Source of the DNA: Paracoccus isoporae
GTDB lineage: Bacteria > Pseudomonadota > Alphaproteobacteria > Rhodobacterales > Rhodobacteraceae
Assembly (NCBI RefSeq): GCF_900101865.1
Contig: NZ_FNAH01000014.1
Location: forward strand, 1-55,591
DNA: 55,591 nt
Direction of reading: 5' to 3'
The notes under the pieces were generated by a model. That model did no database searches. It had not been told where the DNA came from and was given only the letters and a program-made list of their open reading frames with translations. The translations under genes and the position numbers were made by a program. Shown here in pieces: positions 1-8,281 of the stretch (the stretch's first letter is position 1; each line of letters starts with the position of its first letter).

Positions 1-126
1 TCGGAAGAGTTCCAGGTGATGCGGCACATGAACAACCTGGAAACGGTGAACACCTATGAAGGCACGCACGACGTCCACGCGCTGATCCTCGGCCGCGCCA
101 TCACCGGGTTGCAGGCGTTTTTCTGA
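1..126 (+). CDS. gcdH: Glutaryl-CoA dehydrogenase, C-terminal end (partial)
   Basis: Only the last 41 codons are present; the gene starts before the window and stops at TGA 124-126. The visible segment contains [20 protein letters not shown], which matches the extreme C-terminus of glutaryl-CoA dehydrogenase. The glutamate in YEGTHD is the family's catalytic base. The enzyme is a cytosolic FAD flavoprotein that oxidises and decarboxylates glutaryl-CoA to crotonyl-CoA in lysine and tryptophan breakdown. Other acyl-CoA dehydrogenases share the fold, but the [15 protein letters not shown] string is characteristic of this subfamily. A strong inverted repeat follows the stop. Confidence 0.85.
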   Translation, partial: SEEFQVMRHMNNLETVNTYEGTHDVHALILGRAITGLQAFF

Positions 127-134
127 TCCGGGCG

Positions 135-157
135 GGGCTCCGGGCGTCCCGGAGCCC
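135..157. terminator. Hairpin between convergent genes
   Basis: A perfect 10-bp inverted repeat (GGGCTCCGGG / CCCGGAGCCC) with a 3-base loop lies 9 bases after the gcdH stop and 12 bases before the stop of the opposing acyltransferase gene. There is no U-run on either side, so it is a GC-rich bidirectional terminator candidate rather than a textbook one. Confidence 0.5.
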
Positions 158-168
158 TGCGACTGGAC

Positions 169-1224
169 TCATGCGGCCTGCGGTGCTGCATTGCGCGGCT
201 TTTTCCACAGCCGCATCAGCGGGCGCTCGATCACCAGATAAAGCACATATCCCGCCAGCACGCAGGCGATCGTCGCCGCCCAGACATAAAGCCACGGGCT
301 GCTGCTGCCCGCATCCAGCCTTAGCCAGACGATCTTCACGATGGCGAGCGTGAACGGGTGCGACAGATACAGCGTGTAGGAACTGTCGCCGCCGAGCTTC
401 GCGACGCCGCTGAGCGCGCCGCTCAGCTTCGCGGGCAGAAAGAAGATGAAGGCCGAGGCAAAGATCAGGCTGGGGAGGCCGAGCGCCAGGACACGGCTTG
501 TCAGGGGGGACAACAGCGCATAGGCGGCAAAGGCTGCCGCAACACACAAGCCGAACAGCAGCAGGCTGGGGCGGTTGCCCCAGGCCAGGAAGGCACGCGC
601 CAGCAACACACCGGCCAGGAACTCCAGAATGATCGGTCGGCCCCAGAACAGCACCGGCCCGCCCGAGACGGTCGTCCACACTACCACGAAGCCGAGGATC
701 AGTGCCGCCAGCGCGGCGAAACCCAGCCTGCGCGGCAGGATCAGCGAGACGGCGAACAGCGCGTAAAAGAACATCTCGTAATTCAGCGTCCAGCCGAGAG
801 CGAGGACCGGCGTGTACTCCCCGATCGCGTTCGGGAAGGGATAGAACAGGAAAGAGGCCAGCACCATCTCCGGGCTGGCATCGGGATTGTTCAGCTTCTC
901 CGGCAGCAGCAGGATCGCGGCCAGCATCCCCAGCGTATACACCCAGTAGAGCGGCACGACCCGCTGAAACCGCTTCTTCAGGAACAGCGCCGGGCCACCC
1001 GGACGGCCATAGAGATGCGCGCTCGACAGCCACATCACGAAGCCGCTGATGATGAAGAAAATATCGACGCCGATGCCGAAATCGAAGCCGATGCGCGCAA
1101 AACCATCCACGCTTTGCCCCGCCTCGGCCATGGCGTGTTCGAACACCACCGCGCTCGCCGCGATGGCACGCAACAACTGCACACTGACCAGATGCGGCGT
1201 CGCACCCTGAGAACTGCCGGCCAT
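169..1224 (-). CDS. Acyltransferase 3 family membrane protein (OafA/YrhL type)
   Basis: 351 residues. The N-terminus carries the acyltransferase-3 signature: an arginine in VQLLRAIAA (about residue 20) and a histidine in VVFEHAMA (about residue 29), followed by DIFFIISGFVM. About ten hydrophobic segments span the rest, so it is an inner-membrane protein. Family members move acetyl or other acyl groups onto surface polysaccharide, lipopolysaccharide or peptidoglycan sugars; nothing nearby tells which substrate applies. The ATG at 1222-1224 puts the catalytic region at the usual distance from the N-terminus. It stands alone, convergent with gcdH and 217 bases downstream of the fpr stop. Confidence 0.85.
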   Translation of the reverse strand: MAGSSQGATPHLVSVQLLRAIAASAVVFEHAMAEAGQSVDGFARIGFDFGIGVDIFFIISGFVMWLSSAHLYGRPGGPALFLKKRFQRVVPLYWVYTLGMLAAILLLPEKLNNPDASPEMVLASFLFYPFPNAIGEYTPVLALGWTLNYEMFFYALFAVSLILPRRLGFAALAALILGFVVVWTTVSGGPVLFWGRPIILEFLAGVLLARAFLAWGNRPSLLLFGLCVAAAFAAYALLSPLTSRVLALGLPSLIFASAFIFFLPAKLSGALSGVAKLGGDSSYTLYLSHPFTLAIVKIVWLRLDAGSSSPWLYVWAATIACVLAGYVLYLVIERPLMRLWKKPRNAAPQAA

Positions 1225-1344
1225 GGCTCACCTTTACTCGTCACATTTCCGGGCCGGCCGCATGCGGAGGCGATGCGAGGACCGGCCGGGTCACCACTGA
1301 ACTCGATGTCGCGGGCTTCTAGCAGCCGGGACCGGAATTGTTAA

Positions 1345-1369
1345 GCGCCGCGCAAGCCCTGCGCGGCGC
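1345..1369 (-). terminator. Likely fpr terminator
   Basis: A perfect 10-bp inverted repeat (GCGCCGCGCA / TGCGCGGCGC) with a 5-base loop lies about 70 bases beyond the fpr stop. Read on the minus strand it is followed by TTAACAATT, a weak T-rich tail. The remaining bases of the 1225-1441 gap show nothing else I can support. Confidence 0.55.
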
Positions 1370-1441
1370 GTCTCGGCCAGGCTCCGCCGAGGCGGGGCTG
1401 CGCCAGATCAGCTATTCGGTAACGGCAAAAGCCGCCTTACT

Positions 1442-2308
1442 TCAGATCCCGTCGCCCACGAAGGCTTTCTCGACCACGAATTCCTTGGGTTCGGAGTTCG
1501 CGCCCTCGCGCAGGCCGAACCCTTCCAGCACCGCCTTCACATCGACGTTGAAGGCCAGGCTGCCGCAGATCATCGCGCGGTCGTCTTCGGCGGTGATCTT
1601 CGGCAGACCGAGATCCGCGAAGACCTTGCCGGAGGTCAGGTTGTCGGTGATACGGCCCATGCGCGGCGAGTCCTCGCGCGTGGTGGTGGGGTAATACAGC
1701 AGCCGCTCGTGGAAATCCTCGCCATACATCTCGGCCAGCAGCGGATCCTCGCGCAGCTTCTCGACCAGTTCGCGGCCGTAATTCAGCTCGTCCGCGGTGC
1801 GGCAGGTATGCATCATGATGACCTGCTCGAACCGCTCATAGCTGTCGGGATCCCGCATCAGCGAGGCGAAGGGCGCAAGCCCTGTGCCGGTGGCGAGGAA
1901 CCACAGCCGCTTGCCGGGCAGCAGCGCGTCGAGCACCAGCGTGCCGACGGGCTTCGGGCGCAGGATGATCTGATCGCCCTCCTTGATGTGCTGCAGCTTC
2001 GAGGTCAGCGGCCCGTCCGGCACCTTGATCGAGTAGAACTCCAGCTCGTCGTCCCAGTTCGGCGAGGCGATGGAGTAGGCGCGCAGGATCGGCTTGCCGT
2101 TATCGCCGGGCAGGCCGATCATCACGAATTCGCCCGAGCGGAAGCGCAGCGAGGCCGGGCGCGTCACGCGAAAGGAAAACAGCCGGTCGTTCCAGTGCTT
2201 CACCGCGGTCACGGTCTGTGCATCCGGCATGGTCGGCTTGTCGCGCTTGGGCGACGGGGTCTGCGTTGCGGGGGCGTCGGTCACGGGAATATCCAAACTC
2301 ATCTGCAA
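1442..2308 (-). CDS. fpr: Ferredoxin--NADP(+) reductase
   Basis: 288 residues of the bacterial Fpr family. The FAD-binding part contains RAYSIASPNWDDELEFYSIKV (RxYS-type motif, about residues 75-95). The NADP-binding part has FLATGTGLAPFASLMRD (about 137-153) and MICGSLAF (about 246). The C-terminus ends in EFVVEKAFVGDGI, typical of the group. It transfers electrons between NADPH and ferredoxin or flavodoxin, in Rhodobacteraceae often linked to oxidative stress and Fe-S cluster supply. The first 30 residues are proline- and threonine-rich and not part of the core; a start further in, at MPDAQTV, is possible. An IscR-like regulator gene lies upstream on the same strand, 221 bases away. Confidence 0.92.
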   Translation of the reverse strand: MQMSLDIPVTDAPATQTPSPKRDKPTMPDAQTVTAVKHWNDRLFSFRVTRPASLRFRSGEFVMIGLPGDNGKPILRAYSIASPNWDDELEFYSIKVPDGPLTSKLQHIKEGDQIILRPKPVGTLVLDALLPGKRLWFLATGTGLAPFASLMRDPDSYERFEQVIMMHTCRTADELNYGRELVEKLREDPLLAEMYGEDFHERLLYYPTTTREDSPRMGRITDNLTSGKVFADLGLPKITAEDDRAMICGSLAFNVDVKAVLEGFGLREGANSEPKEFVVEKAFVGDGI

Positions 2309-2529
2309 TCCTGCGCGTCTCTAGGCCATCGCGGCGGTTCATTGAAGTCCGGCGGCGTATCGACAAGGTCGCCGTCGGATCGATTCATCCCGTGATGTAG
2401 AACATTATTCGCGAATTTGGCAGGGGCGCGGCCGGGATAAGGAAAAACTCGCTGCGATGCGCCAGAAAGATGAAGTCTGTTCCAAACTCCCCCGATTGGC
2501 GGATCAGCCGGCCCACGCTGCGACGGGGA

Positions 2530-2994
2530 TCAGGACTTATCGTCCACCACCGACAGGATGTCCGGGACGGCCGGGCAGGGCAGAAGCTGATTGAGCGCCA
2601 CATCCGCCAAGGTTGCGTTGTGCAAAAACACGTAGACATGGGCAGACAGGCTTTGCCACAGCCGGTTGGTGAGCGTCTGCGCGCGCGACCCCGACACCCC
2701 GCCGGACGCCCCGGCCCCGACATGCAGCGCGCTGACGGTTTCATCCACGGCCGCCAGCACCTCCGACACCCTGATCTCGGCGGCAGGCCGCGCCAGCATA
2801 TAGCCGCCGCCCGGTCCGCGCGCGGATTCGACAAGCCCGGCGCGGCGCAGCCGCACGAAGAGCTGTTCGAGATAGGGCAGCGAGATGTCCTGGCGCTCGG
2901 CTATATCCGCCAGCGAGGTCATCGCGCCCGGCTGTTGCAGCGCCAGATCGACAAGGGCGGTCATGCCGTAGCGGCCCTTGGTGGAAAGTTTCAT
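2530..2994 (-). CDS. iscR: Rrf2 family regulator, IscR-like
   Basis: 154 residues. The N-terminal winged helix-turn-helix (MKLSTKGRYGMTALVDLAL, then SLADIAERQDISLPYLEQLF and ESARGPGGGYMLARP) is the Rrf2/IscR DNA-binding domain. IscR senses Fe-S status and represses or activates Fe-S assembly genes; a suf cluster lies in the same window at 28.8-35.9 kb. The three clustered cysteines that hold the [2Fe-2S] cluster in E. coli IscR are absent: the loop at residues 91-105 reads HVGAGASGGVSGSRA. A single cysteine, Cys140 (LLPCPAV), is present. Rhodobacter sphaeroides IscR is known to lack the triad, so this looks like the Rhodobacterales type. The assignment to iscR rather than another Rrf2 protein is inferred. 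Confidence 0.75.
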   Translation of the reverse strand: MKLSTKGRYGMTALVDLALQQPGAMTSLADIAERQDISLPYLEQLFVRLRRAGLVESARGPGGGYMLARPAAEIRVSEVLAAVDETVSALHVGAGASGGVSGSRAQTLTNRLWQSLSAHVYVFLHNATLADVALNQLLPCPAVPDILSVVDDKS

Positions 2995-3052
2995 TCTGCC
3001 GCTCCCTTCGCCATGCCCTGCCCGTCGCGCCGGGGCAAGCTGCCACTAAACA

Positions 3053-3081
3053 TTGACGAGCGCGCGGAGCTTGGGCTAACT
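3053..3081 (+). promoter_or_regulatory. Candidate promoter for the hydrolase gene
   Basis: TTGACG (3053-3058), a 17-base spacer and CTAACT (3076-3081) form a reasonable sigma-70 type promoter in the 198-base divergent gap between the iscR-like gene and the alpha/beta hydrolase. Prediction from pattern only. Confidence 0.35.
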
Positions 3082-3192
3082 GCGCCCGTCCTGGCCGCCC
3101 TTGCGCAGGCCGGTCCCGGCCCACAACTTCGGGGTTCGGAAATAGATGCCGCCCCTGCCTGCGTCAAGAAACAGGTTTCGCAAAGGATCCCG

Positions 3193-3852
3193 ATGCCCGA
3201 ACTGATTTTTGCCGGACCCGATGGCCGCCTTGAGGGCCGCTATCACCCGCAGCCGATCCCGGACGCGCCGATTGCCATCATCCTGCATCCGCATCCGCAA
3301 TTCGGCGGCACGATGAACAATCGCGTCGTCTACAATCTGCATTACGCCTTTCACAAGATCGGCTTCACGGTGATGCGGTTCAATTTCCGCGGGGTCGGGC
3401 GGTCGCAGGGCGAGTTCGATCAGGGTGTGGGCGAGCTGTCGGATGCCGCCGCGGCGCTCGACTACCTTCAGGCGATGAACCCGAACTCCAAGCATTGCTG
3501 GGTGGCGGGGTTCAGCTTCGGCGCCTGGATCGGGATGCAACTGCTGATGCGCCGGCCCGAGATCACCGGGTTCATCTCGGTCTCGCCGCCGGCGAACATG
3601 TATGACTTCAGCTTTCTGGCACCCTGTCCGGCCTCGGGTCTCATCATCAACGGCAGCGCCGACCGGGTCGCGCCGCCAAAGGACACCGAAACGCTGGTCG
3701 GCAAGCTGCGCGAGCAGAAGGGCATCACCATCAGCCACGAGGTCGTGGAGGGGGCGGATCACTTCTTCCGCGACGACGAGGAGCACATGGCCCCGATGAT
3801 CGGATCGGTGCAGTCCTATGTCCGCCGCAGGCTGACAGAGAGCAGCCGCTGA
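3193..3852 (+). CDS. Alpha/beta hydrolase (dienelactone hydrolase-like)
   Basis: 219 residues. Conserved features: LHPHPQFGGTMNN near residue 35, FNFRGVGRSQGEFD near 63, the nucleophile elbow GFSFGAW (serine about residue 103), a putative acid in NGSADRVAPP and the histidine in EGADHFF near the end. This is the small uncharacterised alpha/beta hydrolase family common in Alphaproteobacteria; its substrate is unknown and it has no signal peptide, so it is cytosolic. The start at 3193 is chosen because AAGGA sits 5 bases upstream; a reading frame open further upstream has no homology-like content. It is divergent from the iscR-like gene and may share its control region. Confidence 0.85.
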   Translation: MPELIFAGPDGRLEGRYHPQPIPDAPIAIILHPHPQFGGTMNNRVVYNLHYAFHKIGFTVMRFNFRGVGRSQGEFDQGVGELSDAAAALDYLQAMNPNSKHCWVAGFSFGAWIGMQLLMRRPEITGFISVSPPANMYDFSFLAPCPASGLIINGSADRVAPPKDTETLVGKLREQKGITISHEVVEGADHFFRDDEEHMAPMIGSVQSYVRRRLTESSR

Positions 3853-4032
3853 TCGCGCCATCCGGGACGGGCCGCCTGATCCGGCGCCGGTCCCACGCCG
3901 TCCTCACGCTCGGTTTCACGCCCATGTGTGCAGAGATTTTCGGAGCGCATTGAACCAGAGCGGCTTTCGCGCGTTTGCCTCGCGTGCCTGTCCGGTCGGG
4001 CCACATGCCTGCGACCGGCAATTTGAGGAAAG

Positions 4033-4551
4033 ATGAGTACCATGCGTAACAAGATCACCCCCCTCGCGGCAGCGTTTGCTTTCATGGCTGTGCCCGCCTT
4101 CGCGCAGATCACGACCGACCAGGTCAACGAGTCGCTCGCCGGTCAGGGTTACACCGATGTCGTCATCACCGCCGAAGACGAAACCAGCATCTCGGCCTCG
4201 GCCGTCAGCGGTGAAGGCCAGTCGGTCAACATCGTTTATGACCGCATGAGCGGTGCCGTCCAGTCGGCCACCGCCGCGGACGGGTCGTCCAGCACCGGTG
4301 CCGAGGAAGGCGATACGGTGACGGGCAGCGAGGTCGCGACCGATGCCAACCCGGCCACCTCCGTGACCAACGAGGAAGCGGCGGCATCGCCGTCCGGCGC
4401 GGGCGCGGAAGCCGGATCCACCATCGCGGCCAGCGAAGAAGCGTCGGACAACGCCACGGCGACCTCGGTCTCCCCCGATGAGAGCGTGGCCACCAGTACG
4501 GGTGCCGAAGAAGGTGAAACCATCGTGGGCAGCGAAGAAGCCACCAACTGA
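4033..4551 (+). CDS. Secreted acidic repeat protein, unknown function
   Basis: 172 residues. A signal peptide (MRNKITPLAAAFAFMAVPAFAQ) directs export; cleavage is expected after AFA. Residues about 26-78 (TTDQVNESLAGQGYTDVVIT) resemble a PepSY-like fold. The last about 85 residues are low-complexity and strongly acidic, with three imperfect copies of an S-T/S-GAEEG-x-T-I/V-x-GSEEAT unit. Either ATG 4033 or ATG 4042 could be the start; GAGGAAAG at 4025-4032 is close to the first and about 12 bases from the second. It is a single-gene unit followed by a clear terminator. Function unknown; an extracytoplasmic metal- or peptide-binding role would be a guess. Confidence 0.75.
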   Translation: MSTMRNKITPLAAAFAFMAVPAFAQITTDQVNESLAGQGYTDVVITAEDETSISASAVSGEGQSVNIVYDRMSGAVQSATAADGSSSTGAEEGDTVTGSEVATDANPATSVTNEEAAASPSGAGAEAGSTIAASEEASDNATATSVSPDESVATSTGAEEGETIVGSEEATN

Positions 4552-4576
4552 TCGCCACGATCATATACTGATTGCG

Positions 4577-4604
4577 AAGGAGGGCCATTGTGCCCTCCTT
4601 TTTC
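4577..4604 (+). terminator. Rho-independent terminator
   Basis: A perfect 9-bp stem (AAGGAGGGC / GCCCTCCTT) with a 6-base loop is followed by TTTT. It lies 25 bases after the stop of the secreted repeat protein and is a classical intrinsic terminator. Confidence 0.9.
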
Positions 4605-4799
4605 ATGTGCGCCCGCATGGCTGGGTAGCGGGCCCGCACGCGCCCCCGCGGTTTACGCGGCGGAGATCGTGGCGTATCCATGATCGGAGAAGATCTGATC
4701 CCGGATTGCCATGATGTCGCTCGGAATTTTCCCGCTGGTTGTCTCTCTGCGGTCCGTGTCTGTGACCGCAATGCCAATGGTCCTTCCGGGAACTGACCG

Positions 4800-5927
4800 A
4801 TGAGTCCCGAGGATCTTGCCGCGCGGATCGATTTCCTGGCCGAGGCGGACCGGCTGAAGTCGATAGAGCGCGCGAATGTGCTCATGGATCTCTCTCGCCG
4901 GGAAAACACAGCCGAGCATAGCTGGCATGTCGCGCTGTTCGCGATTGTCTTTGGTGCCTCCGACCGGGTGCTGGAGATGATCCTGCTGCACGATCTGGTG
5001 GAGATCGACGCGGGCGACCAGCCGATCTATCTCGATCACGATGCCGCATCGCTGGCCGCGGCGGAAACGGCGGCGGCGGACCGGATCTTCGGCCTGCTGC
5101 CCGATGGCGGAGCGGCGGCGGCGCTGTGGCGCGAGTTTGAAAGCGGCATCACCGCGGATGCGGCGTTTGCCAAGCGCATGGATCATGTCCAGCCCCTGTT
5201 CCAGGTGCTGATGGCGCCGGAGCCTTTGCGCGAGCATATCGGGATCGCCCGGCACATGATGCAGTCGGGCCGGGTCGCGCGGATGTCGCAGGAATGGCCC
5301 GAGGCGATGGCGGCGGCGCATGGCTGCCTGGACGGGCATAAGCCCGGGGGCGATCTCGGGCGTCGCCTGGCCTTCCTCGCCGAGGCTGACCGGCTGAAAT
5401 CGGTGACACGCGCCAACACGCTGATCGACGGCAGCCGCCGCGAGAACAGCGCCGAGCACAGCTGGCATGTCGCGCTCTATGCCTGGGCGCTGTCGGCGCA
5501 GGCGGCGCCGGGCGTGGATGCCGGCCGGGCGATGCGGATGCTGATCCTGCATGATCTGGTCGAGATCGACGTGGGCGACGTGCCGCTGCACGCCGCGGGC
5601 GGGCAAGCGCATGGATCGCCGGAAATCGTCGCCGCCGAGGCCGCGGCGGCCCGGCGCATCTTCGGCCTTCTGCCAGAGGCGCAGGGCAAGGAATTCCTCG
5701 CGCTCTGGCAGGAATTCGAGGCGGCCGAGACTCCCGACGCGATCTATGCCAAGTCGCTCGACCGCACCCAGCCGCTCGTGCAGAACATCCGCAGCGGCGG
5801 GGCGGGCTGGCGGGAATATGACGTGAGTTTCGCCGATCTCGAGGCGCGGGTGGGCCGCAAGGTCACGCGCGGCCTGCCACGGGTCTGGGAGTTTCTGGCC
5901 CCGCAGGCGCGCCGCTTCTTCGCGTGA
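4800..5927 (+). CDS. Tandem HD-domain phosphohydrolase (HDDC2/YfbR-like, duplicated)
   Basis: 375 residues made of two homologous halves. Each has the same order of motifs: FLAEADRLKS, R-AN-L-D-SRREN, S/TAEHSWHVALxA, a central LHDLVEID-GD and a late AKxxDxxQPL. Half one spans about residues 9-150 and half two about 187-340. The H...HD...D set of the HD superfamily is intact in both copies (AEHSWH, ILLHDLVEID, MDHVQP / SLDRTQP). Single-domain relatives are about 190-200 residues and include 5'-deoxynucleotidases of the HDDC2/YfbR group, so a soluble nucleotidase is the likely activity. The fusion gives an internal pseudo-dimer; such enzymes are normally homodimers. The start at ATG 4800 begins just before half one. 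Confidence 0.85.
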   Translation: MSPEDLAARIDFLAEADRLKSIERANVLMDLSRRENTAEHSWHVALFAIVFGASDRVLEMILLHDLVEIDAGDQPIYLDHDAASLAAAETAAADRIFGLLPDGGAAAALWREFESGITADAAFAKRMDHVQPLFQVLMAPEPLREHIGIARHMMQSGRVARMSQEWPEAMAAAHGCLDGHKPGGDLGRRLAFLAEADRLKSVTRANTLIDGSRRENSAEHSWHVALYAWALSAQAAPGVDAGRAMRMLILHDLVEIDVGDVPLHAAGGQAHGSPEIVAAEAAAARRIFGLLPEAQGKEFLALWQEFEAAETPDAIYAKSLDRTQPLVQNIRSGGAGWREYDVSFADLEARVGRKVTRGLPRVWEFLAPQARRFFA

Positions 5928-5938
5928 TCCGGCATCCA

Positions 5939-5969
5939 CCCGCCCGCACCGGGTCATGGTGCGGACGGG
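5939..5969. terminator. Bidirectional hairpin between convergent genes
   Basis: A 12-bp inverted repeat (CCCGCCCGCACC / GGTGCGGACGGG, one G-T wobble) with a 7-base loop sits exactly in the 51-base gap between the stops of the HD-domain gene and the SGNH-like gene. It has no T-run. Confidence 0.55.
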
Positions 5970-5978
5970 GGTTACCGT

Positions 5979-6803
5979 TCAACGCGACTGATAGGCGGTG
6001 ACGGTCTCCTGTGCGATCTGCCGCAGAAATGCCGCGTCCTCGGACGGGATGCGGCCGAAGTAATCGTATTCGAGTGCTTCCGGCGTCTCGCCATACACCG
6101 TCGCGAAGACCACAGCCGAGGCCAGATAGGTGCCGGCAAGCGTCGGATGGCTGTTGTCGAAATCCTGCTGCAGCGCAAGGTCCGGGCGCTGACGCCTGGC
6201 TTCGGCAAAGGCCAGGCCGACCGGGATGACCTCCGCTCCGATCTCCGCGCCCATCTCGGTATAGAGCTGGTCGAGCCGGTCCGTGCCGTCCTCGCTGTAT
6301 CGCTCATGCCCCTCGGCGTAGGCATGGGTCATGTAGAGCATCGTCTCCGCCCCGCTGTCGCGGATTTCCGCGTCCATCTCCCGCACGGCTGCGCGGAATC
6401 GCTCGGACCGGGTGTCGCTTTCGGCCGCAGCACTGTTGCCCTGCAGCACGACAATGTCGAACGCATCGTCATAGCCGATGGCACCGGGCGTCAGGTAATG
6501 CGCGATCGGATGCATGTCCAACGATCCGCCTGAAATGGTGACGGAGCGGTAGTCCAGATCGTCTTCGGGGATCTGCGTTCCCTCGATGGCCATGCGCCGC
6601 GTGTGATTGTGCAGGCTGTCATTGTAGTAGAAATAGCTGTTGCCGATGAACAGGATCTGTTGCGGTGCGGATGGCTGCGTCTCCTGCTGGCTCGCGGCGG
6701 TCTTGTCCGTTTCGGCGGGGGCGCTCTGCTGTGCCGCCGCTGGCAGGGCGAGCGCGATGATGGTGGCTGTGGCAAAGGCAATGTTCTGGCAATCACGTCC
6801 CAT
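5979..6803 (-). CDS. Secreted SGNH/GDSL hydrolase-like protein
   Basis: 274 residues. The N-terminus (NIAFATATIIALALPAAAQQ) is a signal peptide. After a Q/T-rich linker, block I appears as ILFIGNSYFYYNDSLH near residue 50 (GNS replacing GDS). A glycine/asparagine pair follows in VVLQGNSAAAE (GxN block III, about residue 121), and the terminal block V is SHPTLAGTYLASAV (about residue 219). These are the catalytic blocks of SGNH hydrolases. Family members are esterases, lipases or carbohydrate deacetylases; the substrate is not predictable here. Start: ATG 6803 with GAGGAGG 8-14 bases upstream. It is divergent from icd. Confidence 0.75.
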   Translation of the reverse strand: MGRDCQNIAFATATIIALALPAAAQQSAPAETDKTAASQQETQPSAPQQILFIGNSYFYYNDSLHNHTRRMAIEGTQIPEDDLDYRSVTISGGSLDMHPIAHYLTPGAIGYDDAFDIVVLQGNSAAAESDTRSERFRAAVREMDAEIRDSGAETMLYMTHAYAEGHERYSEDGTDRLDQLYTEMGAEIGAEVIPVGLAFAEARRQRPDLALQQDFDNSHPTLAGTYLASAVVFATVYGETPEALEYDYFGRIPSEDAAFLRQIAQETVTAYQSR

Positions 6804-7003
6804 GATCCAACTCCTCCTCGGTGATCGGGATCGCCGCGCCCCGGCAATGTCGGAGGGGCGGGCAGGCGGGAACTATGGGCCGTGTGTCCGTCCCTGCGCA
6901 AGCCCGCCTTTAAGAGCTCTGCATACGACGGCATACCGCCTTTCTTTCCGTTGCGAGAGCCGCTATACCGCGCGCAACGCGAAATCCAATCGAGGGGATG
7001 CCC

Positions 7004-8215
7004 ATGTCGAAGATCAAGGTAGAAAACCCTGTTGTCGAGCTCGACGGCGACGAGATGACCCGGATCATCTGGGACTTCATCAAGAAAAAGCTGATCCTGC
7101 CCTATCTCGACATCGACCTGAAATATTACGACCTGGGCATCGAGGAGCGCGACCGCACCGACGACCAGATCACGGTGGACGCGGCCAACGCGATCAAGGA
7201 ATACGGCGTCGGCGTGAAATGCGCCACCATCACCCCCGACGAGGCCCGCGTCGAGGAATTCGGGCTGAAGAAGATGTGGCGCTCGCCCAACGGGACGATC
7301 CGCAACATCCTCGGCGGGGTGATCTTCCGCGAGCCGATCATCTGCAAGAACGTGCCGCGCCTGGTGCCGCACTGGACCAAGCCCATCGTGGTCGGGCGCC
7401 ACGCCTTTGGCGACCAGTACCGTGCCACCGATTTCAAATTCCCCGGCAAGGGCAAGCTGACCATCAAGTTCGTCGGAGATGACGGCGAGACCATCGAGCA
7501 TGAGGTGTTCCAGGCCCCCGGCTCTGGGGTCACCATGGCGATGTATAACCTGGACGACTCGATCCGCGATTTCGCCCGCGCCTCGATGAACTACGCGCTG
7601 CAGCGGAAATATCCGCTCTACCTGTCCACCAAGAACACGATCATGAAAGCCTATGACGGCCGCTTCAAGGATCTGTTCCAGGAAACCTTCGACGCCGAAT
7701 TTGCCGAGGACTTTAAAAAGGCCGGTATTACCTATGAGCACCGTCTGATCGACGACATGGTGGCGTCTTCGCTGAAATGGAATGGTGGCTATGTCTGGGC
7801 CTGCAAGAACTATGACGGGGACGTGCAGTCCGACACCGTCGCGCAGGGTTTCGGCTCGCTCGGGCTGATGACCTCGGTCCTGATGACGCCGGATGGCAAG
7901 ACGGTTGAGGCCGAGGCCGCGCATGGCACGGTGACGCGCCATTACCGCGAGCATCAGAAGGGCAACGAGACCTCGACCAACTCCATCGCCTCGATCTATG
8001 CGTGGAGCGGCGGGCTGAAGCACCGCGCGAAGCTCGATCAGAACGACGCGCTGCTGAATTTCGCCGAGACGCTGGAGCGTGTCACGGTGCGCGCGGTCGA
8101 GGACGGGTTCATGACCAAGGATCTGGCGCTGCTGGTGGGGCCGGATCAGAAATGGCTCTCGACCATGGGCTATCTCGAAAAGGTCGATGAGTATCTGAAC
8201 AAGGCGCTGAGCTGA
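7004..8215 (+). CDS. icd: Isocitrate dehydrogenase (NADP+), eukaryote-like type
   Basis: 403 residues from ATG 7004; an in-frame ATG six bases earlier directly abuts GAGGGG (6992-6997), so 7004 has the proper ribosome-site spacing. It begins [32 protein letters not shown], the signature of the homodimeric type II NADP-dependent enzymes found in Alphaproteobacteria and eukaryotes. Substrate-binding residues are visible in [22 protein letters not shown], and [14 protein letters not shown] and the metal aspartates around YDGDVQSD are in place. It converts isocitrate to 2-oxoglutarate in the TCA cycle and is a major NADPH source. The gene is monocistronic with its own terminator. Confidence 0.97.
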   Translation: MSKIKVENPVVELDGDEMTRIIWDFIKKKLILPYLDIDLKYYDLGIEERDRTDDQITVDAANAIKEYGVGVKCATITPDEARVEEFGLKKMWRSPNGTIRNILGGVIFREPIICKNVPRLVPHWTKPIVVGRHAFGDQYRATDFKFPGKGKLTIKFVGDDGETIEHEVFQAPGSGVTMAMYNLDDSIRDFARASMNYALQRKYPLYLSTKNTIMKAYDGRFKDLFQETFDAEFAEDFKKAGITYEHRLIDDMVASSLKWNGGYVWACKNYDGDVQSDTVAQGFGSLGLMTSVLMTPDGKTVEAEAAHGTVTRHYREHQKGNETSTNSIASIYAWSGGLKHRAKLDQNDALLNFAETLERVTVRAVEDGFMTKDLALLVGPDQKWLSTMGYLEKVDEYLNKALS

Positions 8216-8234
8216 ACCGCGCCTGAGAGACCGA

Positions 8235-8264
8235 AAGGCCGCGCAGTGCTGCGCGGCCTTTTTT
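8235..8264 (+). terminator. icd terminator
   Basis: AAGGCCGCGCAG / CTGCGCGGCCTT form a 12-bp perfect inverted repeat (the innermost pairs open to make a 4-base or larger loop) followed by TTTT. It lies 20 bases after the icd stop and could also serve the opposing gene, which ends at 8282. Confidence 0.9.
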
Positions 8265-8281
8265 CATTTCCGCAGCCCGTC

